In this document: one piece after another, positions 33,949 to 42,021 of the stretch | Position numbering within the stretch: the first letter of the stretch is position 1 | Layout: every line of letters begins with the position of its first letter | Source: DASXSB01 sp036506275 | GTDB lineage: Bacteria > Methylomirabilota > Methylomirabilia > Rokubacteriales > CSP1-6 | DNA length: 64,000 nt | Reading direction: 5' to 3' | NCBI GenBank assembly: GCA_036506275.1 | Contig: DASXSB010000108.1 | Location: 11,457 to 75,456, forward strand | Notes under the pieces: generated by a model | What the model saw: the letters and a program-made list of their open reading frames with translations, nothing else | What the model was told of the DNA's origin: nothing | The model's database searches: none | Program-made: the position numbers and the translations under genes

Positions 33949-34809
33949 ATGTCCTGCACGCGCGATCCCCTCGACGCCGACACCGTGGCGTTCTACTGCC
34001 ACGCGCTGGAGTTGCTGAAGGGCGCGGATGTGCCGTTCCTCGTGGGCGGCGCCTACGCCTTCGAGCGCTACACGGGCATCGCGCGCAACACGAAGGACCT
34101 CGATATCTTCGTGATGCGCGGCGACGCCGAGCGCGCCCTCGCCATCCTCGCCGAAGCCGGCTACCGGACGGAGATGACGTTCCCCCACTGGCTCGGCAAG
34201 GCGTTCGGCGGCAACGATGTCCTCGACGTGATCTTCAGCTCGGGCAACGGTCTCGCCCAGGTCGACGCCGCGTGGTTCGCTCACGGCGTGGACGACGAGG
34301 TCCTCGGTGTCCCTGTCAAGTTGAGCCCGCCCGAAGAGATCATCTGGTCGAAGGCGCTCATCATGGAGCGCGAGCGGTTCGACGGCGCCGACGTCGCGCA
34401 CCTGCTGCGCGCGTGCGCGGAGCGCCTGGACTGGCCGCGCCTGCTCGCTCGCTTCGGCCCCAACTGGCGCCCTCTCCTCACCCATCTCATCCTGTTCGGG
34501 TTCATCTATCCCGGCGAGCGGGCGCGGATTCCGTACGGGGTCATGCGCGAGCTGCTGCGTCGTCTCGAGAGCGACCTCGACACGCCGGCACCCGTCACAC
34601 GCCTCTGCCAGGGCACGATGCTCTCGCGTGAGCAATACCTGGTGGACGTCGAGGAATGGGGGTACGAGGATGCGCGGCTCCTCCCCTACGTGGCCATGGG
34701 GCCGGAGGACATCGCGCACTGGACGGCGGCGATCCAGTACGAAGCCCACTCGCAGCGACGGCCGGGGGCGGGAATACCGAGCCCGTTGCCTCAGCCAGAC
34801 GCCGCGTGA
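33949..34809 (+). CDS. Nucleotidyltransferase-fold protein
   Basis: A 286-residue protein with a Pol-beta-type nucleotidyltransferase core near the N-terminus: VPFLVGGAYAFERYTGIARN then TKDLDIFVM, giving GG and DxD-type metal residues. Additional features are PPEEIIWSKALIMERERFDG and a helical C-terminal half. The target (RNA, protein or small molecule) is unknown; it resembles the MNT/AbiEii-like superfamily loosely. The start is uncertain (in-frame GTG 33904 and ATG 33922 also exist). It overlaps the next gene as GTGA. Confidence 0.72.
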   Translation: MSCTRDPLDADTVAFYCHALELLKGADVPFLVGGAYAFERYTGIARNTKDLDIFVMRGDAERALAILAEAGYRTEMTFPHWLGKAFGGNDVLDVIFSSGNGLAQVDAAWFAHGVDDEVLGVPVKLSPPEEIIWSKALIMERERFDGADVAHLLRACAERLDWPRLLARFGPNWRPLLTHLILFGFIYPGERARIPYGVMRELLRRLESDLDTPAPVTRLCQGTMLSREQYLVDVEEWGYEDARLLPYVAMGPEDIAHWTAAIQYEAHSQRRPGAGIPSPLPQPDAA

Positions 34810-35621
34810 TCTCGGCGATGCCGCCCACGAAGGACGTGGTGCGGGTCGCGGCCGTAGCGGACCTGCATTGCTCGAAGGCGTTCCAGGGCACGCTCCAGCC
34901 GTTGTTCGCGCGGATGGCCGAGCTGGCCGACGTGCTCCTGCTGTGCGGCGACCTCACCGACTACGGCCTGCCCGACGAGGCGCGCGTTCTCGCCCGCGAG
35001 CTGAACGCGTCCAAGGTGCCGGTGGTGGCGGTGCTCGGCAATCACGACTTTGAGTCCGGCAAGCAGGACGAGGTGAAGCAGATCCTCGTCGACAGCGGTG
35101 TGCAGGTGCTGGATGGCGACGCCTGCGAGGTGCACGGCATCGGCTTCGCGGGGGTGAAAGGGTTCGCGGGCGGCTTCGGCCCGCGGGCGCTCGGCCCCTG
35201 GGGAGAGGAGACGATCAAGCTGTTCGTGCACGAGGCGGTGAACGAGGCGCTGAAGCTCGAGGCCGCCCTCGCGCGGCTGCGCACGCCCCAGCGCATCGCC
35301 GTCCTCCACTACTCACCGATCGAGGACACCGTGAAGGGCGAGCCCTTCACGATCTATCCGTTTCTCGGCTCGAGCCGCCTGGAGGAACCGCTCAATCGCT
35401 ATCCGGTGACGGCCGTCTTCCACGGCCACGCTCACCACGGATCGCTGGAAGGGCGGACGAAAGGCGACGTCCCCGTCTACAACGTCGCCCTCCCGCTCCT
35501 GCGCTCGGCGGCGCCGGACCAACCGCCGGTGCGGATCATCGAGATCAAAACCGCGCCGACGCAAGACGCCGCCGCCGGGGACGCCTCCCGCCCGGCGGCG
35601 CGCCCTTCCGAAGCCGCCTGA
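34806..35621 (+). CDS. Calcineurin-like metallophosphoesterase
   Basis: A 271-residue metallophosphoesterase with all five family motifs: VADLHC, CGDLTDYG, VLGNHDFES, a His in LHYSPIED, and FHGHAHHGS. These ligate a two-metal centre that hydrolyses phosphoester bonds; the substrate is unknown. Start GTG 34806 gives a 4-bp overlap with the nucleotidyltransferase gene, suggesting a functional pair, perhaps addition and removal of a nucleotide group. ATG 34818 is an alternative. Confidence 0.85.
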   Translation: MISAMPPTKDVVRVAAVADLHCSKAFQGTLQPLFARMAELADVLLLCGDLTDYGLPDEARVLARELNASKVPVVAVLGNHDFESGKQDEVKQILVDSGVQVLDGDACEVHGIGFAGVKGFAGGFGPRALGPWGEETIKLFVHEAVNEALKLEAALARLRTPQRIAVLHYSPIEDTVKGEPFTIYPFLGSSRLEEPLNRYPVTAVFHGHAHHGSLEGRTKGDVPVYNVALPLLRSAAPDQPPVRIIEIKTAPTQDAAAGDASRPAARPSEAA

Positions 35622-35649
35622 TCACAAGCCGCCGGATCGCTCAGGCGGC
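35613..35649. terminator. Inverted repeat joining two convergent genes
   Basis: GCCGCCTGA (35613-35621) is repeated inverted as TCAGGCGGC (35641-35649), a 9-bp stem with a 19-nt loop. Each arm is the Ala-Ala-stop end of one of the two convergent genes. It could act as a bidirectional terminator, or it may simply reflect both genes ending in GCC GCC TGA. Confidence 0.35.
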
Positions 35650-36396
35650 CTTTCGATCGCCGTCGCGCTCGGCGTAGCGCTGTCCCCGCTCGTAGCCATG
35701 GCGGAAGACGTCATCGCGGTAGACGTCGGGATGGCAGCGCCGCAGGTAGTCGAGCGATTCCTCGTACGACTTGCCGCGCGCGGCGGGGTCGAGCGCCCTC
35801 TCGAAGCCGCACCGGTACGTTTGCTCGTCGTTCTTGAAGTCGCGCCCGGTGCCCGCATACTCAGCCGCCTCGTGCTCGCGCACCGCGATCCACCAGCGCT
35901 CACGCGCGGCGTCCACGCTCTCGGCGCCGGTGTCGGCGAGGGTCGCGCGCGCGGTGTCCGCCTGCCCCTCGTCGTCGACGAGCACGATGAGCACCGTGCG
36001 GCCGCGCCGTAGCGCGTCTTCGTAGACGAACAGCTCGTCCTTGGGGAGACCATCCGTGAGCGTGGTCTCCAGCGCGTTGCCGGCGGCGGCACCACCGAGA
36101 CCGAACAGCGCGGCCGCCGCGACACCGCTCGCGATCACCGGCCCCACCCCGGGCAGAAAGAAGCTTGCCGCCACGATGCCGAGCTGGGCACCGCTGACGG
36201 CGCCCACCACGCCGCCGAGGGCGGCGCCGATTCCGGGTCGCTCGCCCGTATCGACGGGGACCGCCTCGAGGTCGCTGCGAACGGCATCGGGCGAGACGAC
36301 GTTGATCGCATCCGGCTTGATGCCGCCTTCACGTAGGGCGTCGGCGGCGCGGACGGCCGCCTCCCGCGAGGTAAAGATCCCGACCACGCTCTTCAT
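35641..36396 (-). CDS. General stress protein with glycine-zipper membrane segment
   Basis: A 251-residue protein. Residues 1-45 (KSVVGIFTSREAAVRAADAL) form the GSP17M-like alpha/beta unit also seen at the start of the DUF2382 protein at 6855. Residues 55-108 are Gly/Ala-rich hydrophobic helices (GIGAALGGVVGAVSGAQLGI), a glycine-zipper pattern typical of membrane insertion. The C-terminal half is soluble and charged (SYEESLDYLRRCHPDVYRDD). A ribosome site AAAGGAG precedes ATG 36396. Function unknown; family members are stress-induced. Confidence 0.75.
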   Translation of the reverse strand: MKSVVGIFTSREAAVRAADALREGGIKPDAINVVSPDAVRSDLEAVPVDTGERPGIGAALGGVVGAVSGAQLGIVAASFFLPGVGPVIASGVAAAALFGLGGAAAGNALETTLTDGLPKDELFVYEDALRRGRTVLIVLVDDEGQADTARATLADTGAESVDAARERWWIAVREHEAAEYAGTGRDFKNDEQTYRCGFERALDPAARGKSYEESLDYLRRCHPDVYRDDVFRHGYERGQRYAERDGDRKAA

Positions 36397-36409
36397 CGCC
36401 GCGCTCCTT

Positions 36410-36704
36410 TCACGCCACCTCGTTATTGCGCTCGGCCGCTTGGTCGCCGAGCGTCGTGAGCCACGACGGCGACAGCGCGGAGTGACTCTCGTGGCCCCGC
36501 GCCGCCGCCGTTCCGATTCCGCCCGGACCCGGGAGGAGCCGGTTCACCATCGAGAGAACCTCCGTCGGGACGCTTGCCTCGCGCGGCCATCCATGCCACT
36601 CCGCCCGCGGCCAGGAGCGCCATCGCCATCGTGGACGACGGCCACCCACCGCCGCCGGGTGAACGGGCAAGGCTCGGCGGCCTCTGGACAGTTCGAGGTC
36701 TCAT
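36410..36704 (-). pseudogene. Frameshifted small membrane-anchored protein gene
   Basis: From ATG 36704 one frame gives a basic N-terminus and a hydrophobic segment (SSTMAMALLAAGGVAWMAA). In another frame the same region continues as a well-formed C-terminus: EVLSMVNRLLPGPGGIG, then HESHSALSPSWLTTLGDQAA and a stop at 36410. Together they make a sensible protein of roughly 95 residues, broken by one frameshift near 36570-36590. It may be a pseudogene or an assembly error. Only the C-terminal half looks conserved in style. Confidence 0.45.
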
Positions 36705-36756
36705 GAGTTGAGAGCGAGAGCAGCGAATCGCGTGCCAGCAGGAATCGAAAGGAGGG

Positions 36757-37614
36757 TCAGGCCGCGGTCGCGACGCGGGCATCCACGAGCCAGCGGCCCG
36801 GCCAGCCATCGACCGACGTCTCCAAGAGCACACCCGCGCGAACGAGGCGCGCCACCGTCGCCGTCACCTCCGCGCGGGGGACGCCGAGGAGCCGCGCGAG
36901 GAGTACCTCGCGCGTGTACACGGCACCCGCGAGGTAACGGGTGACGAGACGATCGAGAGCGGCTGCGCGCGAAAGGCGGCGGCCCGCCGCCGTCGCTTCC
37001 GGCAGCCACGCCTCGACGAGGTCCCATCGATAGGAGAACGTCGGCTCGTAGCGCTCTTCCGTCTTCACCACCCAGAGGCCGGCTTGCAGCTCCGCCATCG
37101 CGCGCTCGAACTCGCGCGTACGCGTGGGATGGAGCAGGAAGCAATGCGCGCGGAGATCGCGGGTGTACTGGGGATGGTCGCGGAGCAGAACGTCCATCAG
37201 ACGCTTCGCGGTCAACGTGAGCCGGCCCGCCTCGTACTCGCTCGCGTAGTCACGCGCGCGCTGCCGTCCGCGCGCGAGGGCGTAGAACGCCGGAAAGAGT
37301 TCGGGGGCCACGAGCAGCGGCCGTCCTTTGAGGAGCTTGCCGTAGTAGACGCGCTTCTTCGCGGGCAGCGTGTCTTTCAGTCGCCACGTGAGGCCGATGC
37401 CAGCGTCGTGATGCGATCGCCGGGGCCAGCGCGGATCGGGACGTCCGGCCACGGCTTCCCACAGGCAGGCCACGCCTTCGGGAAAGCGATAGAAGGTGGA
37501 GCAGAATCCGACCGACTCGACGAAGGCGAGGGCGGTGGCCTCGCCGGTGACACGGGGCGCGCGGCGGCGCCGGAAGCGCCGATCACGGAGCGCGCGCAGC
37601 GCCGTTCCCGTCAC
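36757..37614 (-). CDS. AlkZ-related winged-helix protein
   Basis: A 285-residue protein resembling AlkZ/YcaQ-type winged-helix proteins, which as true family members excise interstrand crosslinks. Segments include ALAFVESVGFCSTFYRFPEG, GLTWRLKDTLPAKKRVYYGK and GRPLLVAPELFPAFYALARG. The C-terminal part (SRAAALDRLVTRYLAGAVYT, EVTATVARLVRAGVL) looks like winged-helix units. The catalytic QxQ motif of real AlkZ is not visible, so it may be a non-catalytic relative. GTG start. Confidence 0.6.
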   Translation of the reverse strand: MTGTALRALRDRRFRRRRAPRVTGEATALAFVESVGFCSTFYRFPEGVACLWEAVAGRPDPRWPRRSHHDAGIGLTWRLKDTLPAKKRVYYGKLLKGRPLLVAPELFPAFYALARGRQRARDYASEYEAGRLTLTAKRLMDVLLRDHPQYTRDLRAHCFLLHPTRTREFERAMAELQAGLWVVKTEERYEPTFSYRWDLVEAWLPEATAAGRRLSRAAALDRLVTRYLAGAVYTREVLLARLLGVPRAEVTATVARLVRAGVLLETSVDGWPGRWLVDARVATAA

Positions 37615-37636
37615 GCGCGCCGCGGATGGTTGGCGG

Positions 37637-38617
37637 TTAGGGAACGATGCCCTGGAGAGCGCGCACCACGCTGGGGAGGTTCATCGCGCTTTCGAGGGCG
37701 GTGAGGTCTTTGATCTTGCTGCTCGGGATGCGGTCGGGCCCGGCCTCGAACCACACGAGGCCCTTGCCGATGTACACGCTGCTCGCGTGCTCGCCGTTCA
37801 GCGTCAGCGTGAAGCCGTCGCCGAGCGGGCTCGGGGCGCCTTCGATCCCCGGGAAGCGCGAGGTGAAGAACTCGAGCGCGCGGGCGGTGAGGGCGCGCAC
37901 GTTGGCGTCGGGAAGCGACTGGATGAAGCTCTCCACGTCGGCGACGTTGGTCTTGGAGCGCGACTTCTTCGCGGTTTCGAGCGGCTTCGCCGCCTCCAGC
38001 GGCGCCGCCGCCGCGGCCGGCGGCCATTCCTCGCCGGGGACGGAGTGACGGAACCCCGCCTTGGACGTCTCGCGCGCCGGTTCGCGCGTGCCGTCCCGGC
38101 CTGCCGACTTCGAGGGAGCTGGCGCCGCCGCCGGCATCGGCTCCGGCATCTGCGGCCGCGCCATGGGACCGCCGAACGACTCCTCGAACTCGCCGATCTG
38201 GTGGAGCTGCCGCACGTCGGCGGCGGTGTCCGAGAAGCGGCCCGCCAGCCACTGCCAGATGATCTCGAGGGAGCCCGCGGCATCCACGGAGGCGGCGGGC
38301 ACGCAGAGAACGTTGGTGTCCTCGTGCTCGCGGCTCCGCCGCGCGGTGGCGGCGTCGGGACCGAACGCAGCGCGGATACCTTTGAATTTGTTGGCGGCGA
38401 TCGTACAACCGGTTCCGCGCTCGCAGAGCAGCACGCCCACGTCGACGAAGCGGTTCAGGACCGCGTTGACGACGGCGCGGACGAGGGGCGGGTAGTCGAC
38501 GGGCGCGTTCGTGTACGTACCGAGATCGAGCACCGCGTGACCGTCGTGCTGGAGGGCCTCGACGAGCTTCTGCTTGTGCCCGACTCCGACGTGATCACAT
38601 CCGATCGCGACGCGCAT
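37637..38617 (-). CDS. rpiB: RpiB/LacA-type sugar-phosphate isomerase with long C-terminal extension
   Basis: Residues 1-140 are an RpiB fold: MRVAIGCDHVGVGHKQKLVE, the catalytic-position C65 in GVLLCERGTGCTIAANKFKG, and HEDTNVLCVPA. RpiB interconverts ribose and ribulose 5-phosphate in about 150 residues; here the protein is 326. The added part is a Pro/Ala/Lys linker (150-225), then a folded-looking domain (VADVESFIQSLPDANVRALT; GDGFTLTLNGEHASSVYIGK). The residue pattern CERGTG differs from the usual CGTGIG. GGAGGAG precedes the ATG. Confidence 0.78.
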   Translation of the reverse strand: MRVAIGCDHVGVGHKQKLVEALQHDGHAVLDLGTYTNAPVDYPPLVRAVVNAVLNRFVDVGVLLCERGTGCTIAANKFKGIRAAFGPDAATARRSREHEDTNVLCVPAASVDAAGSLEIIWQWLAGRFSDTAADVRQLHQIGEFEESFGGPMARPQMPEPMPAAAPAPSKSAGRDGTREPARETSKAGFRHSVPGEEWPPAAAAAPLEAAKPLETAKKSRSKTNVADVESFIQSLPDANVRALTARALEFFTSRFPGIEGAPSPLGDGFTLTLNGEHASSVYIGKGLVWFEAGPDRIPSSKIKDLTALESAMNLPSVVRALQGIVP

Positions 38618-38668
38618 GCATCTCCTCCACTGGATCCTTCCGGACGCCCTCCGTCCAGGTCAATTGTA

Positions 38669-38686
38669 ATGGGCCCCCCGGCCCAT
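38669..38686. other. Short hairpin between divergent genes
   Basis: ATGGGCC-CCCC-GGCCCAT forms a 7-bp stem and 4-nt loop in the 172-bp region between rpiB and the epimerase gene. It might be an operator or an mRNA leader structure; I see nothing that decides this. Confidence 0.3.
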
Positions 38687-38789
38687 CCCGCAGCCCTTAA
38701 TGCTCGCGCCGGAGGCACGGCTCCGCGCCCGCCCCCCACGCAGGGCGCCGTCGTCCGTATGTGGGCGCCATTATGATGGCGGGAAGCCC

Positions 38790-39734
38790 GTGAACCCCAC
38801 CGTCGAGCAGCTCGAAGGGCGGTTCGGCCTCCCCGGCCTCGTGCGCTTCGAGCGCGGCGAGGGCGGCCTCCCCTGCGCCGTGGTGACCACGCCGCGCGGC
38901 TCGGCCCACGTTTACCTCCACGGCGGTCATGTCACCCACTACCAGCCTCGGGGACAGGTTCCGGTTCTCTTCCTGAGCGAGCGCAGCCACTACGCTGCCG
39001 GCGCCGCGATCCGGGGCGGTGTTCCGATCATCTTTCCGTGGTTCGGGCCGCGCACCGGACACCCGGCGTCGCCCGCGCACGGACTCGCACGGCAACGGCC
39101 GTGGACCGTGACCGCGACCCGCCCCGCGCCCCACGGCGCCGTCGTGCTCGCTCTCGAGCTCGCCGCCGGGGAGGACACGCGGCACGAATGGGACGCCGAC
39201 TTCCAGCTCCGCTACACCGTGACCGTGGGCGATACGCTCGATCTCGTTCTCGTGACGGAGAACCGGTCGCGGACGCCGATCGTGATCGAGCAGGCGCTGC
39301 ACACGTACCTCGCGGTCGCCGACGTGCGTGAGGTCGCGGTGGCCGGTCTGGCGGGGACGACCTACATCGACAAGACGGACGGCATGCGCCGCACGCGCGA
39401 TGACGCCCGCGCCGTGCACTTCGCGGCCGAGACCGACCGCGTGTACCTCGACACCACCGCCGCCTGCATCATCGACGACCCCGGTAACCGGCGACAGCTG
39501 CTCGTGGCCAAGGACGGATCGCAGACGACCGTGGTGTGGAACCCGGGCCCCGAGCGCGCCCGCACGATCGCGGACCTGGGAGAGGACGACTGGCGCCGTT
39601 TCGTGTGCGTGGAGACCGCGAACGCCGCCGACAATGCGCTGACGCTCGCGCCCGGCGCCGCCCACCGGCTGCGCGCCACCGTGCGCAGCGGTCCCCGCGC
39701 GTGGCGCGCCGACGCGAGCGCTAGCGACCTTTGA
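38790..39734 (+). CDS. Glucose-6-phosphate 1-epimerase-like protein (YeaD family)
   Basis: A 314-residue protein of the aldose 1-epimerase superfamily, nearest in layout to the D-hexose-6-phosphate mutarotases. It shows SAHVYLHGGHVTHYQPRGQV, IRGGVPIIFPWFGPR, HGLARQRPW, and a later region with EQALHTYLAVADV. These enzymes speed alpha/beta anomer exchange of hexose 6-phosphates. GTG 38790 with GGCGGGAAG ahead is preferred over a longer Arg-rich frame. It converges on the enoyl-CoA hydratase gene with a 14-bp overlap. Confidence 0.85.
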   Translation: MNPTVEQLEGRFGLPGLVRFERGEGGLPCAVVTTPRGSAHVYLHGGHVTHYQPRGQVPVLFLSERSHYAAGAAIRGGVPIIFPWFGPRTGHPASPAHGLARQRPWTVTATRPAPHGAVVLALELAAGEDTRHEWDADFQLRYTVTVGDTLDLVLVTENRSRTPIVIEQALHTYLAVADVREVAVAGLAGTTYIDKTDGMRRTRDDARAVHFAAETDRVYLDTTAACIIDDPGNRRQLLVAKDGSQTTVVWNPGPERARTIADLGEDDWRRFVCVETANAADNALTLAPGAAHRLRATVRSGPRAWRADASASDL

Positions 39735-40515
39735 AGACGGGCTCGCGCTTGTCCACGAACGCCTTCGTCGCCTCTCGGTGGTCCTCGGTGAGCCCGCAGC
39801 GCGTGTGGTGCGCCGCTTCGAGGTCCAACAGCTCGCGCAGGGTGCCGCTCTCGGCGGCGTTCATGTTGCGCTTCATGTAGCGCAGCGCCACGCGCGGACC
39901 GGCCGCGAGACGCCGGGCGAGCGCGAGCGTCTCCTCCTCCAACCGCGCGTCCGGCACCACGCGGTTGACGAGACCGAGCGCGAGCGCCGGCGCCGATTCC
40001 ACGATGTCCGCCGTGAAGTAGAGCTCGCGCGCCTTCGCGGTGCCGACGAGGCGAGTGAGGAAGAAGCTTCCTCCGAAGTCGCCCGAGTATCCGACGCGCG
40101 CGAAAGCGGTCGCGAAGCGCGCGGACTCGCTCGCGATGCGGAGGTCGCACGCGAGCGCGATGGAGAGACCGGCTCCCGCCGCCGCTCCCCTCACCATCGC
40201 GATGGTCGGCTTCGGCATCTCGTGGAGCCAGCGCGAGACCTCCATGCGCGCGCGCAATGCGTCGGTCTTCGCCTCCTGGGTGGTACCGCCGAGCTCGCGG
40301 CCTTCCGCCATCGCCTTCACGTCACCGCCCGCGCAGAAGGCACGGCCGGCGCCGGTGACGACCACGACGCCGACGTCGGGGGCGGCGGCAAGACGGGGCA
40401 AGGTCTCGAGAAGCGCATCGAGCATCGGTGGACTGAGCGCGTTGAGGCGATCGGGGCGATTCAAGGTGAGGATCGCGACACCGTCCTTCACGAGCTGGAG
40501 CAGATCGTCGCTCAT
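39721..40515 (-). CDS. Enoyl-CoA hydratase/isomerase family protein
   Basis: A 264-residue crotonase-fold protein. It has the CoA-binding AFCAGGDVKAMAEGR, the oxyanion-hole segment RGAAAGAGLSIALACDLRIA, and SGDFGGSFFLTRLVG. One catalytic-Glu position of classical hydratases is not Glu here, and the Asp of GDFGGS is kept, as in isomerase-type members, so an isomerase or other crotonase activity is more likely than plain hydration. No beta-oxidation partner is adjacent. Confidence 0.9.
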   Translation of the reverse strand: MSDDLLQLVKDGVAILTLNRPDRLNALSPPMLDALLETLPRLAAAPDVGVVVVTGAGRAFCAGGDVKAMAEGRELGGTTQEAKTDALRARMEVSRWLHEMPKPTIAMVRGAAAGAGLSIALACDLRIASESARFATAFARVGYSGDFGGSFFLTRLVGTAKARELYFTADIVESAPALALGLVNRVVPDARLEEETLALARRLAAGPRVALRYMKRNMNAAESGTLRELLDLEAAHHTRCGLTEDHREATKAFVDKREPVFKGR

Positions 40516-40678
40516 CGGGCCTCCCGGGTTGCGGCAAGGATAGCACCGGGCGCGATGCCGCGGAGACTTGGTGTAGCTCCTACATCATGCTGCGCGCACG
40601 TATCCGTACGAGCTTCGGTGGCACCCTGATTGCCTGATTTTCACTCCGATGTGGTAACCCCACTCGAGGAGAACAATC

Positions 40679-41314
40679 ATGAAGCGTTACACCGTATTGA
40701 CTCTGCTCCTGGCTATCGCCGCCACCCTCGCCGTGCCGGCGCTGGCTACCGCGCAGATGGGCGATCGTGAGTTCGTGAGGGAGGCGGCCTCGGGCGGCCG
40801 TCTGGAGGTCGAGCTCGCAAACCTGGCTCTCCAGCGCTCGACGAGCAATGCCGTGCGCGACTTCGCGCAGCGCCTGGTGACCGACCACAGCGCGGCGAAC
40901 GCGGAGCTCACGGCTCTCGCCGCTCAGAAGGGCTACTCGCTTCCGCAGTCGCTCAACCCGAAGCACGCCGCCGTGCGCGATCGGCTCTCCGCGCTCTCCG
41001 GCGCCGAGTTCGATCGCCAGTACATGCAGGAGATGGTGAGCGACCACAACGAGGACATCGCCGCGTTCCAGCGCGAGGCGCAGAGCGGGTCGGATCCCGA
41101 CGTGAAGGCGTGGGCGGCGCAGAAGCTGCCCACGCTCCAGCAGCATCTCGCCCTCGCGCAGACGGTGAATACTCAGGTGGCGGGTGCTCCCGGCACCGGC
41201 ATCGTGGCGGCGTCGCCGACGACCGTGGTGGTGGTCCCCGCCGCGGCGCCGGTGTGGTGCGCAGGCGCGTATTCGATGGCGGCGGGGAGCAACTTCGGAG
41301 GTTGCTTCCGCTGA
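40679..41314 (+). CDS. Exported DUF4142-family protein
   Basis: A 211-residue secreted protein. The signal peptide is residues 1-26 (TLLLAIAATLAVPALATAQ). A four-helix ferritin-like DUF4142 domain spans 27-165 (REFVREAASGGRLEVELANL; DFAQRLVTDHSAANAELTAL; QYMQEMVSDHNEDIAAFQRE). The tail after residue 168 is Val/Ala/Pro-rich with two cysteines. The family is of unknown function in the periplasm or outside the cell. GAGGAGAA precedes the ATG, and a strong hairpin follows the stop. Confidence 0.9.
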   Translation: MKRYTVLTLLLAIAATLAVPALATAQMGDREFVREAASGGRLEVELANLALQRSTSNAVRDFAQRLVTDHSAANAELTALAAQKGYSLPQSLNPKHAAVRDRLSALSGAEFDRQYMQEMVSDHNEDIAAFQREAQSGSDPDVKAWAAQKLPTLQQHLALAQTVNTQVAGAPGTGIVAASPTTVVVVPAAAPVWCAGAYSMAAGSNFGGCFR

Positions 41315-41329
41315 TCCAGGTCGAGGATC

Positions 41330-41370
41330 GTGAGCGGCGGCGGAGGATTCTCCTCCGCCGTTCCGCTCAC
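41330..41370. terminator. Strong bidirectional terminator hairpin
   Basis: An inverted repeat with GTGAGCGG and CGGCGGAGGA on one side and TCCTCCGCCG and CCGCTCAC on the other, TTC loop and a small TT bulge, lies between two convergent genes (stops at 41314 and 41410). No U-tract is present. Confidence 0.7.
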
Positions 41371-41409
41371 GGCGTCACTGCGTCGGCGCGGCGAGGACTC
41401 TGAGGCCGC

Positions 41410-41850
41410 TCATTTCTTCGGTCCCTTGCCGTGGGCGGCGGCCGGGCCGGCGTCCTTCTTGGCGCGCCCCGGCGGGACCTTGTAATACGTGACGGGCACG
41501 GCGAGAACAGGCTGCGGGACCCGATCGCCACCGACCACCATCCACGGGCCCTTGTACGTGGGCGCGTAGAACCAGGTCCCGTTGTGCAGACTGTAATACC
41601 GGCCGCTGTAGACGAAGAGATTGAAGCTCGCGTTCGGAACGTACATCACCGACGAACCGGGCACGCTCATCACCGTCGGCGTCACCGCCATCGTCGGCGG
41701 CACGGGTCCCACGACCACCGTCGGCGGCGGCGGCGTGGCGACCTTCACCGCAACCTTCGCCCCACCATCGGCCGCGGCCGGAGCGACGACGAGGAGACCG
41801 GCCGCCACCACGGCGAGCGTCGTGAACATCACCGCGCTCGTGCTGTTCAT
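41410..41850 (-). CDS. Small exported aromatic-rich protein
   Basis: A 146-residue protein with a signal peptide (VMFTTLAVVAAGLLVVAPAA). A Pro/Val-rich linker is followed by an aromatic domain, SFNLFVYSGRYYSLHNGTWF then YAPTYKGPWMVVGGDRVP. The C-terminus is Lys/His/Gly-rich. This arrangement is common in small exported proteins of unknown role. ATG 41850 directly precedes the signal sequence; a longer frame upstream is Arg/Cys-rich and unlikely. Confidence 0.65.
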   Translation of the reverse strand: MNSTSAVMFTTLAVVAAGLLVVAPAAADGGAKVAVKVATPPPPTVVVGPVPPTMAVTPTVMSVPGSSVMYVPNASFNLFVYSGRYYSLHNGTWFYAPTYKGPWMVVGGDRVPQPVLAVPVTYYKVPPGRAKKDAGPAAAHGKGPKK

Positions 41851-42021
41851 GGGTCTGCCTCCGCGTGGGTCTCGAACCGGGTGTTCGCGCAGGTTCGGCA
41901 GGGCGCCAGGGGTGCACCCCGGGTGCCAAGTCCGAACGCACGGAATTCCGTGAGTTGCACGGCGGGGAGACGGACAAACGCGGCACACCACGTGTCGTTC
42001 TGACGCGTGGGCGCGGTGCCG

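Noticed and set aside
35613..35649. Inverted repeat considered as an attachment site
   Set aside because: Both arms are simply the Ala-Ala-stop ends of convergent genes; no integrase or tRNA is next to it.
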